Notes under the pieces: model-generated | Databases searched by the model: none | What the model saw: the letters and a program-made list of their open reading frames with translations, nothing else | What the model was told of the DNA's origin: nothing | Made by a program: the position numbers and the translations under genes | Shown: positions 1-7,656 of the stretch, in pieces | How positions within the stretch are numbered: the stretch's first letter is position 1 | Layout: the number at the start of each line of letters is the position of its first letter | Assembly (NCBI GenBank): GCA_019635755.1 | Contig: JAHBYW010000007.1 | Coordinates: 248,001 to 312,000, forward strand | Length of the DNA: 64,000 bases | Direction: 5' to 3' | DNA from: Rhizobiaceae bacterium | GTDB lineage: Bacteria; Pseudomonadota; Alphaproteobacteria; Rhizobiales; Rhizobiaceae

Positions 1-1
1 G

Positions 2-43
2 CAGGCCATCATCATCATGGCCGACGCTATCGACGACGGCTGA
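2..43 (+). CDS. 3' end of an unidentified gene (partial)
   Basis: The first 42 bases read as an open frame that enters from outside the window and ends at a TGA. The visible C-terminus is short and acidic (ends MADAIDDG). It is followed directly by a strong intrinsic terminator, which supports a real gene end. Too little is visible to name a function. Confidence 0.5.
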   Translation, partial: QAIIIMADAIDDG

Positions 44-66
44 TCCAGCCGCGTCGCCGGACCGTC

Positions 67-90
67 AAAGGCGCCTCCGGGCGCCTTTTT
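67..90 (+). terminator. Intrinsic terminator
   Basis: A perfect GGCGCC stem (70-75 and 80-85) with loop TCCG is followed by a five-T run (86-90); three A's before the stem can pair with the T's. It closes the partial gene on its left and could also work for the leftward gene that stops at 132, since the A-run precedes the stem. Confidence 0.85.
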
Positions 91-131
91 AGTTTCCGCT
101 TTGGTTCGGTCGGTAACAGCCGAGCGTGGCG

Positions 132-776
132 TCACACGCCCTTGCCGGTGTCGCCGTTGATGGCGATGAAGGAGTGGATGTACTGCACCGTCGGCGAGAT
201 GAAGTCGATCGCCGGGCGCAGCCCCGCGACACGGCCGAGTTCAGCCGCGTAGTGATTGCAGTTGTAACCGAACATGTGCCAGAGCGGCGGCTTCGCCAGC
301 TTGGCCCGCACCTTGCCCAGCAGCGCCTGGTATTCGCTTTCGGTCAGGTCGACGCGGTAGGCCGCCAGCGTCCCCTGCGTGCAGTCGTGCTCGCGCGGCG
401 TGACATAAGCTTTGATCGGCACCGCCATCGCCGAATACATGCCCACCGCTCCGCCCGTCGGGTAGAGTCCCGTATACTGAAACGTCACGGGATTGCCGTT
501 CGGGTCGAGCCGGCCGAAGACGACGTACATGTGGCCGGAACTGATCAGCTGCTCGCGCCGCGCCCGGTACTCGATGTAGCCCGCGGCGCCCGGCTTTACG
601 CGGTGCGCGATCAGCTTGGCCCTGCCGCCGACGGTGCCGTAGTCCGCGCAGGTCAGTTGCGGGATGTCGAGCGGATAGCCGGCATCGTTCGACGCGGGCG
701 CGAGCGCCGTCGTCGACTGGCACGCGGCCAGGCCAAGCGCCAGCAATGGCGACAGGATCCGGAACGATTTCGGCAC
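132..776 (-). CDS. Predicted lipoprotein with a possible permuted papain-like fold
   Basis: Protein of 214 residues with a GTG start. The N-terminus is a lipoprotein signal: a short basic end, a hydrophobic stretch, and the lipobox LAAC with Cys19 as the likely lipidated residue. No family is recognised with certainty. A His in GHMYVVFG (His82) followed much later by NCNH (Cys173) resembles the His-then-Cys order of circularly permuted NlpC/P60 or LRAT-like enzymes; this is inference from pattern only. It stands alone on the minus strand, with 132 bases to the next gene upstream. Likely envelope-anchored. Confidence 0.6.
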   Translation of the reverse strand: MPKSFRILSPLLALGLAACQSTTALAPASNDAGYPLDIPQLTCADYGTVGGRAKLIAHRVKPGAAGYIEYRARREQLISSGHMYVVFGRLDPNGNPVTFQYTGLYPTGGAVGMYSAMAVPIKAYVTPREHDCTQGTLAAYRVDLTESEYQALLGKVRAKLAKPPLWHMFGYNCNHYAAELGRVAGLRPAIDFISPTVQYIHSFIAINGDTGKGV

Positions 777-908
777 GGCGGGCAGTCACCCTCGGGGATG
801 GCTCCCCTCTACCACGCGGGTTGCATCCCGTGGAAACGGCAATTTTGCGGCGAAGGCGGTTTCGCGGTCGCGTTGCCGAAAGGCCGCAGCGGCGGTCGTG
901 GCCATTTG

Positions 909-1496
909 TCAGTGGATGAAGGGGATCACCCGCCACGTACGCGCCGCATAGGCACGCCACTCCTCGCCGAAGGCCTGCTCCATCATCCGCTCCTCCGGAC
1001 CGATGCGCAGGAAGAACAGCGTGCCGAAGCCGGCGAGCCCCGCCAGTCCGGCGATCCAGTTCGGCAGCAGCAGCGCCTGCGCCAGCGCCATCAGCCAGAA
1101 GGCGGAATACATCGGGTGCCGCACGCGCGCGTAGATTCCGGTGGTCACGAGCTTGTGATCTTCCTTCAGCTGCAGCGACACGGACCACATCTTTCCGAGC
1201 GCCTTGTGGGTGCGCCGGAAGAGCACCAGCGCCGCGACCAGGGCGGCGAGGCCCAGCGCGAACAGCCACGGGCTCGCCGCATAGCTCGCGACCCGCGGCT
1301 GGCCGCTCGCAACATAGATCGCCGGCAGGATGCCGAGGCCGATCGTCGAGATCGCCATCCGGAGCCATTCGTCGCTTGTCTTGCGGTCGTCGCTGACGTG
1401 CGCGCGCCGGGCGCGTCGCTCGAATGAAAAGCGGATCGCGTACCAGCCGACGACGAGCAGAACCCAGGCCATGCGACCGGCGATGTCGAGCGTCAT
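909..1496 (-). CDS. Isoprenylcysteine/phospholipid methyltransferase family membrane protein
   Basis: A 195-residue membrane protein with several hydrophobic segments. The C-terminal half carries the hallmarks of the ICMT/PEMT-type integral-membrane methyltransferases: RHP at 126-128, then a hydrophobic stretch, a Glu-rich loop (GPEER) and EEWRAY near 178-183. Such enzymes use S-adenosylmethionine inside the membrane; the substrate here is unknown. I choose the ATG at 1496 because it overlaps the stop of the upstream gene as ATGA, the usual sign of translational coupling; an in-frame ATG nine codons earlier is possible. Confidence 0.7.
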   Translation of the reverse strand: MTLDIAGRMAWVLLVVGWYAIRFSFERRARRAHVSDDRKTSDEWLRMAISTIGLGILPAIYVASGQPRVASYAASPWLFALGLAALVAALVLFRRTHKALGKMWSVSLQLKEDHKLVTTGIYARVRHPMYSAFWLMALAQALLLPNWIAGLAGLAGFGTLFFLRIGPEERMMEQAFGEEWRAYAARTWRVIPFIH

Positions 1497-2707
1497 GGCG
1501 AGGCCGCTCCGCTGTCTGCCCATGTGTCGCGCAGGCCGCCCCGCGCCGTCACCTCCGCGAACGGTTCAGGGCCGCAGAGCATGGCGTGAAACGAATAATG
1601 ATGTCGCCGCTCGACGGCGTAGACGTACTGGCGGTGCGTGCGGAAGAGGTCGCGGCGGATGGCCCTGTAGGATTGCGGCGACAGCTGGCTGCGGAAGCGC
1701 ACGCGGATAGTGTTCGGCGGCGTGCCCCCTGCGATCCCGAGGTCGCGCGCCGGGTCGGACTTGTAGAAATTGATCGGGTCGGTCAGCGACTGCACGTCGA
1801 GCCAGGGAACGCCGGCCCGGACGACCGTGGCCGTCGCAGCGCGTAGCGCCTTTGCGCCGGGATGCAGCGCCACCTTCAGCAGGCTGGAGCCGACCGTCAT
1901 CAGCCCGGGCCGGCGACCGCCAAGCACGCTGGCTTCCAAGGCCGCAGACAGGGCGAACATCGCCGTGAAGGCGCCAAAACTATGCGCGGCGAACACGATC
2001 TCGTCGGCGTCGGAGCGGTGAATGCGCGCTACCGCGTCCGCGGCCACGGCGGCGATGCGCGCGGTGATCTCCGGCTTGCGGCCACGCGCGATGTCGCGCG
2101 CGAACGCCCAGTCGTCCATCATCAGCAGCAGATACGCCCTGCGGGAGGCGACCCGGAGCCCGGCGAGGAACACGAGCAGGCCCGCCGGAACGCTGACAAA
2201 CAGGGCCGGCCAGCCGAACCAGCGCGTCGGCAGCAGCCCGACAAGCAGCGCTGCGGCGAGAAGCACCAGGGTGATCAGAAGCGGATAGGCGAAGAACAGG
2301 CCGTAGCGCCAGCTCGTGCGCACGAAGCGGAAGAACGTGCCGGTAACGACGAAGTCCGACAGCGCGCCGAGTCCGGTCAGCAGCCGCGCGATGTCGGAGC
2401 GCCGCGAGTAGGAATGGTCGTCGATGGCGTAGTGGACGATCTCGCTGACCGTGCGCCAGCCGTCCCCGCTGGCGTCGGCCGAGAACGCCGCCGCGGTCAC
2501 GCCGTCGGCGATCGCCGTCGCCTCGGCCTTGTCGGGCATGGCGATGACCATGCCGTACACGGGGGCGGTCCGCCCCGCCTCGCGGATGAAGCGCCGCGCG
2601 AAGGCCTCGACCGGCAGCGCCTCGAAACCGGGGAAGACGAGCACGAGCCGCCGGGCGACGGGAAAGGCCGCTTGCGTGGCAGCGACCGCTCTTGGCCTCG
2701 CGTCCAT
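1493..2707 (-). CDS. Membrane-associated alpha/beta-hydrolase-like protein
   Basis: About 404 residues. Two hydrophobic segments lie near residues 136-158 and 168-184. After them comes AAHSFGAF, which fits the nucleophile elbow of alpha/beta hydrolases (Ser near 243, with Ala for the usual first Gly). An N-terminal strand ending in VFPGFE also fits that fold. A serine hydrolase or an inactive relative facing the cytoplasm is likely; the substrate is not known. The start is uncertain: GTG at 2728 and ATG at 2722 or 2707 are in frame. Its stop overlaps the downstream methyltransferase-like gene by 4 bases, so the two are probably one transcript. Confidence 0.6.
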   Translation of the reverse strand: MDARPRAVAATQAAFPVARRLVLVFPGFEALPVEAFARRFIREAGRTAPVYGMVIAMPDKAEATAIADGVTAAAFSADASGDGWRTVSEIVHYAIDDHSYSRRSDIARLLTGLGALSDFVVTGTFFRFVRTSWRYGLFFAYPLLITLVLLAAALLVGLLPTRWFGWPALFVSVPAGLLVFLAGLRVASRRAYLLLMMDDWAFARDIARGRKPEITARIAAVAADAVARIHRSDADEIVFAAHSFGAFTAMFALSAALEASVLGGRRPGLMTVGSSLLKVALHPGAKALRAATATVVRAGVPWLDVQSLTDPINFYKSDPARDLGIAGGTPPNTIRVRFRSQLSPQSYRAIRRDLFRTHRQYVYAVERRHHYSFHAMLCGPEPFAEVTARGGLRDTWADSGAASP

Positions 2708-2778
2708 TCCTGCCCCGCCCATCTCCACGGCGCCGGCCGCGCCGGCGCCTCAGGGTCAACGTCCCGCGGACGTCGCGG

Positions 2779-4014
2779 TCAACGCTTTCCCAGCCCCCTC
2801 CGCCGCGCGGCCAGCGTCCTCAGCCGCAGGCCGTTCAGCCGGATGAAACCTTCGGCATCCTTCTGGTCGTAGGCGCCGCGGTCGTCCTCGAAGGTGACCA
2901 GGTCGTTCCGGTAGAGCGACTTCGGCGACCGGCGGCCCGCCACGATGACGTTGCCCTTGTAGAGCTTGAGGCGGACCTCGCCTTCGACGTCCTCCTGGCT
3001 CTTGTCGATCAGCGCCTGCAGCATCTCACGCTCGGGCGAGTACCAGAAGCCGTTGTAGATCAGTTCCGCATAGCGCGGCATGACCTCGTCCTTGAGATGC
3101 GCCGCGCCACGGTCGAGCGTGACGGACTCGATCGCGCGGTGCGCCATCAGCAGGATTGTGCCCCCGGGCGTCTCGTAGACTCCGCGCGACTTCATGCCGA
3201 CGAAGCGGTTCTCGACCAGGTCGAGGCGGCCGATGCCGTTGTCGCGGCCGAGATCGTTCAGCGCGGCGAGCATCGATGCGGGCGAGAGTTTGTTGCCGTT
3301 CAGCGTGACCGGATCGCCCTTGGCGAAGCCGATGGTGATCTCGGTCACCGCGTCCGGCGCCGCCATCGGCGCGATGGTGCGCTGGTAGACATATTCCGGC
3401 GCTTCCTCCCAGGGATCCTCCAGCACCTTTCCTTCGGAGGACGAGTGCAGGAGGTTGGCATCGACGGAGAATGGCGCTTCGTTCCGCTTGTCCTTGGCGA
3501 TCGGGATCTGGTGCTTCTCGGCGAAATCGATCAGGTCGGTGCGCGACTTGAACGACCAGTCGCGCCACGGCGCGATCACCTTGATGTCGGGATTGAGCGC
3601 ATAGGCCGACAGCTCGAAGCGGACCTGGTCGTTGCCCTTGCCGGTGGCCCCGTGCGCGACGGCGTCGGCGCCGGTCTCGGCGGCGATGTCGACCAGATGC
3701 TTGGAGATCAGAGGCCGCGCGATCGACGTGCCGAGCAGATAGAGCCCTTCATACTGGGCGTTGGCACGGAACATCGGGAATACGAAGTCGCGCACGAACT
3801 CTTCGCGCACGTCCTCGATGCGGATATCCTTGATGCCAAGCATCTCGGCCTTGCGCCGCGCCGGCTCGAGATCGCCGTCGCCCTGGCCAAGATCGGCGGT
3901 GAAGGTCACCACCTCGGCGCCGAGTTCGGTCTGCAGCCACTTCAGGATGATCGAAGTATCCAGCCCGCCCGAATAGGCGAGCACGACCTTCTTCACCCCT
4001 TTCCACTTGGACAT
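2779..4014 (-). CDS. argG: Argininosuccinate synthase
   Basis: Condenses citrulline and aspartate with ATP to argininosuccinate, the penultimate step of arginine synthesis, in the cytoplasm. The protein is 411 residues, the usual size. The PP-loop AYSGGLDTS sits at residues 13-21, and family-typical stretches such as [18 protein letters not shown] and [10 protein letters not shown] follow. The ATG has a good ribosome site (GGAGAGGG) just upstream. The next gene downstream on the same strand begins about 50-70 bases away, so read-through is possible. Confidence 0.97.
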   Translation of the reverse strand: MSKWKGVKKVVLAYSGGLDTSIILKWLQTELGAEVVTFTADLGQGDGDLEPARRKAEMLGIKDIRIEDVREEFVRDFVFPMFRANAQYEGLYLLGTSIARPLISKHLVDIAAETGADAVAHGATGKGNDQVRFELSAYALNPDIKVIAPWRDWSFKSRTDLIDFAEKHQIPIAKDKRNEAPFSVDANLLHSSSEGKVLEDPWEEAPEYVYQRTIAPMAAPDAVTEITIGFAKGDPVTLNGNKLSPASMLAALNDLGRDNGIGRLDLVENRFVGMKSRGVYETPGGTILLMAHRAIESVTLDRGAAHLKDEVMPRYAELIYNGFWYSPEREMLQALIDKSQEDVEGEVRLKLYKGNVIVAGRRSPKSLYRNDLVTFEDDRGAYDQKDAEGFIRLNGLRLRTLAARRRGLGKR

Positions 4015-4076
4015 GTACCCTCTCCGGATTTCGCGGTCTTGTAAGCAGGACGCTGAAATCCCGCAAGCGGTGCGAA

Positions 4077-4832
4077 TCAGCGGCCGTCATCCGGGAAGAA
4101 GCGCTCGGCTATGACCAGCACGACCAGATAGGCAACGCCGGTGGCCAGCGCGCCCAGCACCACGTCCGACAGATAGTGCGCGCCGAACGCCACCCGCATG
4201 CCGGCGGCGAGTGCTGCCAGCGCGAGCAGCACCGCGCCGGCGGGGCGGCGCCAGACGGCCGGGAACAGTGGCACCAGCGCCAGCAGCCAGAACATCGCGC
4301 TCGATTCCCCTGACACGAAGGAGCAGTTGGAGGCACAGTAGTCCGACCACTGACCGGCGGGGACGAACGGGAAAGCGCCGCCGAACAGGTCCGTCTCGAC
4401 CGGCCGGGGGCGGCCCCAGATCTCCTTGAAGATCAGGTTGACGATCAGGCCGGGACCGAGCAGCAGCGCCCCGATGGCGACGATCGACGGACGGACCAGC
4501 CGATGCTGGCTCAGTCCCCGCATGAGCGCCACGCCGACACCGAGCGCCACCAGCACGCCGACCACCACCGGAAGGCGATGGAAGACGGTCCGGAGCGGCC
4601 CCCAGAACGGATCGGCCGCGACCGGGAATCGCCCGCACGCGACGGCCGTGGCGCCGGCAGGGCAGTCCTCGGCGACGAAGAAGATCGACGAGACCACGAT
4701 GTCGATCCGCGGGATCAGGTGGAAGAGGGCGGTCAGCCCCAGCCACAGCGCGACCGCCGCCAGCGCCATCCGCGCATGGGCGGATGCGAAGGGCGGCTGC
4801 CCGCCGCCGGAAACGGTTCGATCGGACGCCAA
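4077..4832 (-). CDS. PAP2-family membrane phosphatase
   Basis: Integral-membrane phosphatase of the type-2 phosphatidic acid phosphatase superfamily, about 251 residues. Motif 1 appears as KEIWGRPRP (136-144) and motif 3 as Arg-x5-His-x3-Asp in [11 protein letters not shown] (Arg213, His219, Asp223). Motif 2 reads FVSGESS where the classical form is PSGH, so the usual motif-2 His is replaced by Glu. The substrate is probably a lipid or undecaprenyl-type phosphate, but this cannot be read from sequence. The start is uncertain: TTG at 4832 follows a GAGG ribosome site; ATG at 4769 lies directly at the first membrane segment. Confidence 0.75.
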   Translation of the reverse strand: MASDRTVSGGGQPPFASAHARMALAAVALWLGLTALFHLIPRIDIVVSSIFFVAEDCPAGATAVACGRFPVAADPFWGPLRTVFHRLPVVVGVLVALGVGVALMRGLSQHRLVRPSIVAIGALLLGPGLIVNLIFKEIWGRPRPVETDLFGGAFPFVPAGQWSDYCASNCSFVSGESSAMFWLLALVPLFPAVWRRPAGAVLLALAALAAGMRVAFGAHYLSDVVLGALATGVAYLVVLVIAERFFPDDGR

Positions 4833-5087
4833 TTCCACCTCTGAGGTTCGTCGGGCCGGCTCTAGCGAACTCCGTGCGGCATGGAAACCGCCTTTACGGC
4901 CGCGCGTGTGCCTGGCGCCGCGGCATGCCGTCGCCGCCACCGGGATAGGGAGTCGATCACGAAGTGCTGATCGCCAGCGCGGCGCGGCGACCGCGGAACC
5001 GCCTCACCGTCGACAACTTTATGTTGCCGCACTCGCTTCCTCCACTAAAGTCGCTCACTGATTCTTGCCGTTCCGAGAGGGGCGTTC

Positions 5088-5969
5088 GTGCCTTCCATCC
5101 GACCGTTGCTTCCCGCAGCCCTGCTCCTGATCGCCGCCGCCCCCGTCCACGCCGCCGACCGCTGGCAGGAGGCCGGCAGCGGCGCCGTCGCGATCCTGCC
5201 CGATCCGGCGTCGGCAAACGGTATCATCGGCGGTTCGCTGTACTGTGCCGAGCAGAAATGGGCCTTCCATTTCCGCACGCCGCAGGCCGCGCTTACGGCC
5301 GGCGATACGGTTCCGGCCAAGATCACCATCAGCGGCGAGCTGCTCCAGCTCGAGGCCCGCACCGAAGCCGGTGGCGCGCGGGTCGCCGTCCCCACCGCCG
5401 CGTTGCCGTCGCTCAAGAACGGCACCAGCCTGGCCGTGGAAGTGGGCGACACCGCGACCGGCGTCGCCGCTCTGTTCAACCTGCGCGGGTCGAAACTGGT
5501 CATCGAAGCTGTCGCCCCGAAGTGCAGCCAGGTCGACATGTCGGAATACGACCTCGTCGCGCTGTCCGAGACCGATCCGGCCGTCGAGCATGCCAGGCTG
5601 CTGATCGCCGACGAGATGAAGCTCTTCACCGCCGCGACCAACCGCCAGCCCGTCGTCGCGGCGAAGATCGCCGATGTGCCGCCCCAGAACCGGCTGATGT
5701 TCGCGTCGATCTGCGGATCGACGACCTATTACGGGACGTCCGGCTGCAACCTGACCGGCTTCGCGCAGATCGGCCCGCTCGGCGAATGGCGCCAGGTGTA
5801 CAACACCGAGGGCATGATCATGCACACCGACCCCAACGCGGGCAATGGCGGCTGGCCCAATCTGGTGACGCTGCCGATGGTCGGCGGATTGGAGCCGACG
5901 CATTGGGTCTGGTCGGGCAGCCAGTACGAACTCCGCGACGTCCTGATCGCCGGCGACAAACCGCAGTAG
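5088..5969 (+). CDS. Exported protein of unknown function
   Basis: 293 residues from a GTG start, beginning with a clear signal peptide that ends VHAAD near residue 23. The mature part looks like a soluble periplasmic protein with no further membrane segment. It has Cys pairs (SLYCAEQ, PKCSQ, SICGS, SGCNL) that could form disulfides in the periplasm. I recognise no family. The gene runs opposite to the neighbouring phosphatase and meets the acetyltransferase gene tail to tail 6 bases downstream. Confidence 0.65.
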   Translation: MPSIRPLLPAALLLIAAAPVHAADRWQEAGSGAVAILPDPASANGIIGGSLYCAEQKWAFHFRTPQAALTAGDTVPAKITISGELLQLEARTEAGGARVAVPTAALPSLKNGTSLAVEVGDTATGVAALFNLRGSKLVIEAVAPKCSQVDMSEYDLVALSETDPAVEHARLLIADEMKLFTAATNRQPVVAAKIADVPPQNRLMFASICGSTTYYGTSGCNLTGFAQIGPLGEWRQVYNTEGMIMHTDPNAGNGGWPNLVTLPMVGGLEPTHWVWSGSQYELRDVLIAGDKPQ

Positions 5970-5975
5970 CCGATC

Positions 5976-6545
5976 CTACGCCGTGCCGCGGAACCGCCGT
6001 TCGGGCAGCGAGTCCGGATCGGGGTCGGTGCTGCGCCCGCCGTTCATCTCCAGCTGCATGAACACCGTATCCAGCCAGCGGCCGTGCTTATAGCCGGAGC
6101 CTTCCAGCCGGCCGGCGTGACGAAAACCGAGCTTTTCGTGGAGGATGACGGAGGCACTGTCGGGACTACCGTCGCCGATCACGGCCACCATCTGGCGGAA
6201 ACCGAGCAGCTGGCAGCGCTGGATCAGGTCCGCCATCAGGGCACGGCCGACGCCTCGGCCTTTTGCCGCCGGCGCGACATAAACGGAGTTCTCCACGGTG
6301 AAACGGTAGGCCGGTCGTGGGCGGAACGCGCCGGCATAGGCATAGCCCAGCAGCATATTGTCCCGATGGGCGACGATGTAGGGGAACTGCCCCTCCGCCA
6401 GGGCTTGGAAGCGCGAGCCCATTTCTGCCCGCGTGGGCGGTTCGAGTTCATAGCTCGACGTGCCGTTCCGGACGGCGTCGGCATAGATCTCGGTGATGGC
6501 GTCGAGGTCGCGCTCGGCGGCCGGGCGTAGGTCGATGTCGGTCAT
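5976..6545 (-). CDS. GNAT acetyltransferase, phosphinothricin-acetyltransferase-like
   Basis: About 189 residues. The acetyl-CoA binding signature is visible as a strand ending SVYVAPAAKGRGVGRAL (Q/R-x-x-G-x-G/A type), followed by HEKLGFRHAGRLEGSGYKHGRW, which is typical of the phosphinothricin/methionine-sulfone N-acetyltransferase subgroup. It should transfer acetyl from acetyl-CoA to a small amine such as an amino-acid analogue. The ATG at 6545 begins the conserved domain; an ATG 10 codons earlier is possible and neither has a clear ribosome site. Confidence 0.85.
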   Translation of the reverse strand: MTDIDLRPAAERDLDAITEIYADAVRNGTSSYELEPPTRAEMGSRFQALAEGQFPYIVAHRDNMLLGYAYAGAFRPRPAYRFTVENSVYVAPAAKGRGVGRALMADLIQRCQLLGFRQMVAVIGDGSPDSASVILHEKLGFRHAGRLEGSGYKHGRWLDTVFMQLEMNGGRSTDPDPDSLPERRFRGTA

Positions 6546-6594
6546 GAAGTCAGCGCCGGAATGTCCGGAAGCCATCCCATCAGCCTGTGATCAA

Positions 6595-6626
6595 AAAGAA
6601 AAGGGCGGCCGCTTGGGCCGCCCTTT
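6595..6626 (-). terminator. Intrinsic terminator of the BI-1 family gene
   Basis: Stem AAGGGCGGCC (6601-6610) pairs with GGCCGCCCTT (6616-6625) around a 5-base loop. Read on the minus strand it runs into a T-rich tail opposite the A-rich bases 6592-6602. It lies 22 bases beyond the stop of the gene at 6648. Confidence 0.85.
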
Positions 6627-6647
6627 CCTTCAGACTTGGTCCAGCTG

Positions 6648-7427
6648 CTATTCGCGGTTGCCCAGGAACTGCAGCAGGAAGGTGAAGAGGTTGATGAAGT
6701 CGAGATAGAGCGTCAGCGCGCCCATGATGGCCTTGCGGCCGGCGACCAGCACGTCGTCGCCCTCGAAATACATCTCCTTGATCTTCTGCGTGTCGTAGGC
6801 AGTGAGGCCCGAGAACACCAGCACGCCGATCGCCGAGATGGCGAACTGCAGCGCCGAAGACTGCAGGAAGATGTTCACCAGCATCGCGATGATCAGGCCG
6901 AACACGCCCATGATCAGGAACGAGCCCATGCCGGAGAGGTCGCGGCGCGTGGTGTAGCCGTAGAGCGACAGGGCGCCGAACGCCGCAGCGGTGATGAAGA
7001 ACGTCTGGACGATCGACGCGCTCGTGTAGACGAGGAAGATCGACGACAGCGACAGGCCCATCAGGCCGGCGAAGATCCAGAACGTCGTCTGCGCGGCGCC
7101 CACGCTCATCGTGTGCACCCTGAAGGACAGGAAGAACACCATGCCGAGCGGAGCCAGCATGACGATCCAGCGCAGCGGCGAGCCGTAGAGCGCGACGCCG
7201 AAATTGGTCAGCATCTTGCCGTTGCCCAGCGTGGCGACCGCGGCGGCCGGGTCGGTCGTCGTGGCCAGCATGACGGTGCCGAGCGCGGCGAGGCCGGTGA
7301 TGACCATCGCCATGCCCATGAGATTGTAGACGCGCAGCATGTACGCGCGCAGGCCCTCGTCGATGGCGGCGTCGGTTCGCGCGCCCGCGGCGACGCGGGT
7401 CTGATAGTTGCGAAGGGGTTCAGCCAT
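6648..7427 (-). CDS. Bax inhibitor-1 (BI-1/YccA) family membrane protein
   Basis: About 259 residues with seven hydrophobic segments spread over nearly the whole length, typical of the BI-1/YccA/TMBIM family of inner-membrane proteins. The end keeps the family's pattern TAYDTQKIKE, then LYLDFINLFTFLLQFLG. In E. coli YccA is a substrate and modulator of FtsH; some relatives leak calcium. I choose the ATG at 7427 because AGAGGA lies 6 bases before it and the cytosolic N-terminus then matches the family; the longer frame reads back into non-coding DNA. Confidence 0.92.
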   Translation of the reverse strand: MAEPLRNYQTRVAAGARTDAAIDEGLRAYMLRVYNLMGMAMVITGLAALGTVMLATTTDPAAAVATLGNGKMLTNFGVALYGSPLRWIVMLAPLGMVFFLSFRVHTMSVGAAQTTFWIFAGLMGLSLSSIFLVYTSASIVQTFFITAAAFGALSLYGYTTRRDLSGMGSFLIMGVFGLIIAMLVNIFLQSSALQFAISAIGVLVFSGLTAYDTQKIKEMYFEGDDVLVAGRKAIMGALTLYLDFINLFTFLLQFLGNRE

Positions 7428-7656
7428 TGAATTCCTCTGTTGCTTCTGTCCCGTCCGGTGTCGGGCTTGGGTGGACCGCGCCCAGGCGCCGCTGGCGGGA
7501 CTCCAGCATGCCTGCGGCCGAATATGATGTGTCTTTGGCCTGCTAACAAGACCGGGAACGCCTCTGGAGCCCCCGGCCATGCTGATTTTCATACAAATGC
7601 TGATCAACAGGTGCGGAGGTTAACGGAGTCTGACGCCGCGGAGCCGCCCGTTAGCC

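Noticed and set aside
126-1427. 433-residue open frame on the plus strand
   Set aside because: Antisense to the lipoprotein and methyltransferase-like genes; Arg/His-rich composition typical of shadow frames in GC-rich DNA.
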